NCBI RefSeq assembly: GCF_001704115.1
Contig: NZ_CP016895.1
Coordinates: forward strand, 2,604,001 to 2,668,000
Source of the DNA: Acinetobacter larvae
GTDB taxonomy: Bacteria > Pseudomonadota > Gammaproteobacteria > Pseudomonadales > Moraxellaceae
Direction: 5' to 3'
Length of the DNA: 64,000 nucleotides
Part shown: one piece after another, positions 61,326-64,000 of the stretch
Position numbering within the stretch: position 1 is the first letter of the stretch
Layout of the letters: every line of letters starts with the position of its first letter
The notes under the pieces: model-generated
What the model saw: only the letters and a program-made list of their open reading frames with translations
Database searches by the model: none
Told to the model about the DNA's origin: nothing
Position numbers and translations under genes: made by a program

Positions 61326-62351
61326 TTATTTTACACCTTGACCTGCTTTAAACGCAGCCAAAACTTTAGCACGTTCCGCATCAGACATAGAAATTAAACC
61401 AGCTTTTTCAAGTTTAGAGCCTTTACCAGAAATCTTTTTATTGAGGAAGAATTCAGTAAATTCATTTAAACCTTTGATTGATTTTAAATGCTCACCTTTT
61501 ACATAGAAGAATAATGGGCGAGACACAGGATAAGAACCATTGAGAATGGTTTGTTCAGATGGTGCAACATTATTGACTGTTGCAACACGTAATTTATCGC
61601 GGTTTTGATCATAGAAACCTAAACCAAAAACACCAACCGCACTCGGCGAGGTTTTTAAACGCGCCAACGTTTCTGTATAGTCACCAGCAATTTCGATCAC
61701 ACGACCATCTTTACGGAAAGTTGTGCAGGCTTTTTTCTGTGCATCTTTGTCTAGTTTTTTGATATATGCATAAGCTTCACAGCCACTATCAATCATTTTT
61801 TCTTGGAAGACTTCACGTGTTCCGTGGTTAGATGCCGGAATGACCAAGGTAATTGGTTCATTCGGTAGCGATGGATCGATTTGATTCCAACGTGTATATG
61901 GGTTGGCAACCATTTTACCACCCGAAGGTAATTCTGCGGCTAATGCTGCAAATACATGATACGGTTTAAGTTTATATGCTGCTTTATTGGCATTTGAAGC
62001 AAAAACAATACCGTCATAACCAATTTTAATTTCTAAAATATTATTCACGCCTGCTTTTTTACATGCCGCGATTTCAGTATCTTTGATTTTGCGCGAAGCA
62101 TTGGCGATATCAATGGTATTGTCACCCACACCCGTACAAAATTGTTTTAAGCCCGCCGAACTACCACCTGAACCCACCACAGGCGCTTTAAATTGAGGAA
62201 AAGTATTGCCAAACTCTTCAGCCACAATACTGGCATAAGGCAATACGGTTGAAGAACCAGCGATTTGTATGGTTTCGCGTGCTGCCTGTGCTGCTGTAGC
62301 TGCTGCTGCCCCAGAAACAAATAAAGCCATGGCAATATGGTTTAAGCGCAT
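61326..62351 (-). CDS. pstS: periplasmic phosphate-binding protein PstS
   Basis: 341 residues with a signal peptide ending AAQA (about residue 23). The mature protein starts RETIQIAGSSTVLPYASIVAE, the phosphate P-loop region, with GSGGSSAGLKQFCTG near residue 61 as the second phosphate contact. The later NHGTREVFQEKM block closes the site. It captures phosphate for PstCA. A three-repeat Pho box lies about 90 bp upstream. The downstream hairpin fits the excess of binding protein over membrane components. Confidence 0.96.
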   Translation of the reverse strand: MRLNHIAMALFVSGAAAATAAQAARETIQIAGSSTVLPYASIVAEEFGNTFPQFKAPVVGSGGSSAGLKQFCTGVGDNTIDIANASRKIKDTEIAACKKAGVNNILEIKIGYDGIVFASNANKAAYKLKPYHVFAALAAELPSGGKMVANPYTRWNQIDPSLPNEPITLVIPASNHGTREVFQEKMIDSGCEAYAYIKKLDKDAQKKACTTFRKDGRVIEIAGDYTETLARLKTSPSAVGVFGLGFYDQNRDKLRVATVNNVAPSEQTILNGSYPVSRPLFFYVKGEHLKSIKGLNEFTEFFLNKKISGKGSKLEKAGLISMSDAERAKVLAAFKAGQGVK

Positions 62352-62442
62352 TATTTTCTCTCTTAATCATGATGATCTATTATTGGAACTACTGCCACTT
62401 CAGGTGTAGCCCTTTGGATGAACTCATTGTGATTTTTATATA

Positions 62443-62469
62443 TGACAATTCCGTGACAGATTAGTGACG
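62443..62469. promoter_or_regulatory. Pho box (PhoB operator) of pstSCAB
   Basis: On the minus strand TGTCA-type half-sites recur exactly every 11 bases: CGTCA at 62465-62469, TGTCA at 62454-62458 and TGTCA at 62443-62447, in the orientation of pstS. AT-rich sixmers separate them (CTAATC, CGGAAT). This is the canonical PhoB direct-repeat pattern (TGTCAC-x-TATA-TGTCA style). It lies about 92 bases before the pstS start. Confidence 0.9.
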
Positions 62470-62562
62470 CTTTAATGATATTCAATCAAGCATGATTCCA
62501 CTCGGAATATGATAGTAAGTTCAAAGAGACTAAGCTTTTGTAAAATATATTTTTTTAAACAA

Positions 62563-62590
62563 AAAAAAGGTCTATAACCAGACCTTTTTT
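62563..62590. terminator. terminator of ddc
   Basis: AAAAAAGGTCT pairs with AGACCTTTTTT across a 6-base loop, 23 bp after the ddc stop. A and T runs lie on both sides. Confidence 0.85.
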
Positions 62591-62612
62591 CTTACAAATT
62601 TATGCTATAGAT

Positions 62613-64000
62613 TTATTGAATGGGTGGCGTATAACTGCCTGCTAAGATCGGTGTTTTAATCCGCTCTGCTTCAGCAAGAACCAAGTCCAATAACGCTTTA
62701 ACATTGTCCAATGTTGCCACTGGGCTCAGTGTGGTCATTTTCAATGACTGTACCGCCCCCACTTTGGTCACACCAATATTGGCTTCACCACGTGCAAATA
62801 ATTCATCTGCGACGTTTTGGTTTAGGCTATCGAGCAATTCAGCAGGATAATCCTGTGGTACAACACGGAACAATACCGAAGCAAACTGTGGTGCCAACAA
62901 CAACTCTAGACCTTCAGTCGCTTGAATATAATCTGCAACTTGTTGCGTCAATTCCACACCATGATCAATCATGGACCCATAGAGTTCTTCACCTAAGGCT
63001 TCAATGGTTAACCATAATTTTAAGGCATCAAAACGGCGTGTGGTTTGTAAAGACTTCGACACCAAGTTGGGAACACCATGTTCTTCATCATAGGCTGAGT
63101 TTAAATACTCCGCTTCATAGTGCATAAAGCGATAGTTCGCCTCATCTTTCAATAAAAATGCACCACAAGAGATGGTTTGGAAATAATGCTTATGGAAGTC
63201 CAAAGTTACCGAGTCAGACAAAGCCAGACCATCCAGCATATCACGGTGTTTCTGTGACAGAATTAAAGCACCGCCCCACGCTGCGTCGACATGCATCCAT
63301 GCGCCATACTGATCACAGAGCTGACGCACGTCTTTTAAAGGATCTATTGCACCGGCATCGGTGGTTCCAGCGGTTGCCACCACACACGCCACAATTTTAC
63401 CTTCAGCATGTAAATGTGCCATGGTTTTTGCCAAAGCATCTGTGTCGAGTTGTGCTTGTGCATTGACAGGCACAGTGACTACAGACTGAAAGCCCATGCC
63501 CATCATTGCCATATTTTTCTGTACCGAAAAATGTGCATTTTCAGAGCAAATCACTTTTACACGGCGCAAAGCTTCAGCCGGTATGCCTTCGCGTTGCACG
63601 GACCAAGGTGCGCCATGTTCGTCTTGCCAATGGCGGGCGATGCAGGCATCACGTGCCAACAACACTCCCATCAGGTTGGATTGTGTACCGCCTGAGGTAA
63701 ATACGCCAGCCTGACCAGCGCCATAACCAACTTTTTGACGCAGCCAATCGATCAGCTGAACTTCCATCAAGGAACCTGCTGGGCTTTGATCCCATGAGTC
63801 CATTGATTGGTTGGTGGCGTTTATCAATACTTCAGCAATTTGACTGCTGACCATGGTTGGGCAATGTAAATGTGCTAAAGAATGTGGATGATGTACTTTT
63901 AAACTTTTATTGAGGAATAACTCAACCATGCGCGCCAAGGCAGCGTCTAAGCCCATGCCTTGGGCGGTTGGTTGAAAAGCAATTGCTTCGCGCAATGCAC
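62613..64000 (-). CDS. ddc: L-2,4-diaminobutyrate decarboxylase (partial)
   Basis: 462 codons to the window edge without a start; the known Acinetobacter enzyme is about 510 residues, so the first ~50 are missing. It belongs to the group II PLP decarboxylases: [16 protein letters not shown], the [12 protein letters not shown] aspartate loop and the PLP lysine in [10 protein letters not shown] are visible. It decarboxylates L-2,4-diaminobutyrate to 1,3-diaminopropane; the dat transaminase usually lies just upstream, outside the window. Gene faces the same way as pst but has its own terminator. Confidence 0.92.
   Translation of the reverse strand, partial: ALREAIAFQPTAQGMGLDAALARMVELFLNKSLKVHHPHSLAHLHCPTMVSSQIAEVLINATNQSMDSWDQSPAGSLMEVQLIDWLRQKVGYGAGQAGVFTSGGTQSNLMGVLLARDACIARHWQDEHGAPWSVQREGIPAEALRRVKVICSENAHFSVQKNMAMMGMGFQSVVTVPVNAQAQLDTDALAKTMAHLHAEGKIVACVVATAGTTDAGAIDPLKDVRQLCDQYGAWMHVDAAWGGALILSQKHRDMLDGLALSDSVTLDFHKHYFQTISCGAFLLKDEANYRFMHYEAEYLNSAYDEEHGVPNLVSKSLQTTRRFDALKLWLTIEALGEELYGSMIDHGVELTQQVADYIQATEGLELLLAPQFASVLFRVVPQDYPAELLDSLNQNVADELFARGEANIGVTKVGAVQSLKMTTLSPVATLDNVKALLDLVLAEAERIKTPILAGSYTPPIQ

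Overview
The window is AT-rich gammaproteobacterial chromosome and most likely comes from an Acinetobacter species (Moraxellaceae). Three things point there. An extended UmuD lies behind a near-palindrome of the UmuDAb type. EF-P and its lysylation enzyme EpmB are divergent neighbours. A ddc-type diaminobutyrate decarboxylase lies beside pstSCAB, and the nudJ-mnmA-hflD-purB order is gammaproteobacterial. Taxonomy here is inference from gene content; no rRNA or tRNA gene was seen.

Layout. 1-9 kb: a partial patatin phospholipase, a DUF815-type ATPase, an M48 lipoprotein protease, small unknowns, a large periplasmic M16 protease and a PhzF isomerase. 9-12.6 kb: a TSUP exporter divergent from an AraC regulator, then a TcyP-like cystine symporter. 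12.8-14.8 kb: an SOS-type umuDC operon with its own operator. 14.9-19 kb: two tandem paralogous exported proteins of unknown function, then cstA-ybdD. 19-22.8 kb: efp, epmB and a large unknown gene. 22.8-24.7 kb: a graveyard containing a TnpB scrap, a gene tail, a frameshifted lipoprotein gene, and an IS982-family element inserted inside an older relic of the same family. 24.7-26.3 kb: rpmE and a bile-acid-type symporter.

The most distinctive locus is at 26.9-30.5 kb. It encodes a YadA-anchor (type Vc) trimeric autotransporter whose passenger is almost only Thr/Pro/Ser/Gly: about 30 copies of a 29-residue (87-bp) unit, with no recognisable YadA head or long coiled-coil stalk.

30.6-49.5 kb is mostly housekeeping: aqpZ, an ampG with a large soluble insertion, a Lon-type protease, ilvA, grxD, an argD-type aminotransferase, a LysR regulator, an NlpD-like amidase activator, PBP5/6, nudJ-mnmA-hflD-purB and yjdF. 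49.5-55.2 kb is a complete chaperone-usher fimbrial operon on the minus strand (major pilin, chaperone, usher, minor pilin, two-domain adhesin) with a hairpin after the major pilin. 56.3-64 kb holds sohB, then pstS-pstC-pstA-pstB on the minus strand behind a clear three-repeat Pho box, and a ddc gene cut by the window end.

Two surface-adhesion systems (the autotransporter and the fimbriae) therefore lie about 20 kb apart. Phosphate starvation and DNA damage are the two stress responses for which cis sites can be read directly.
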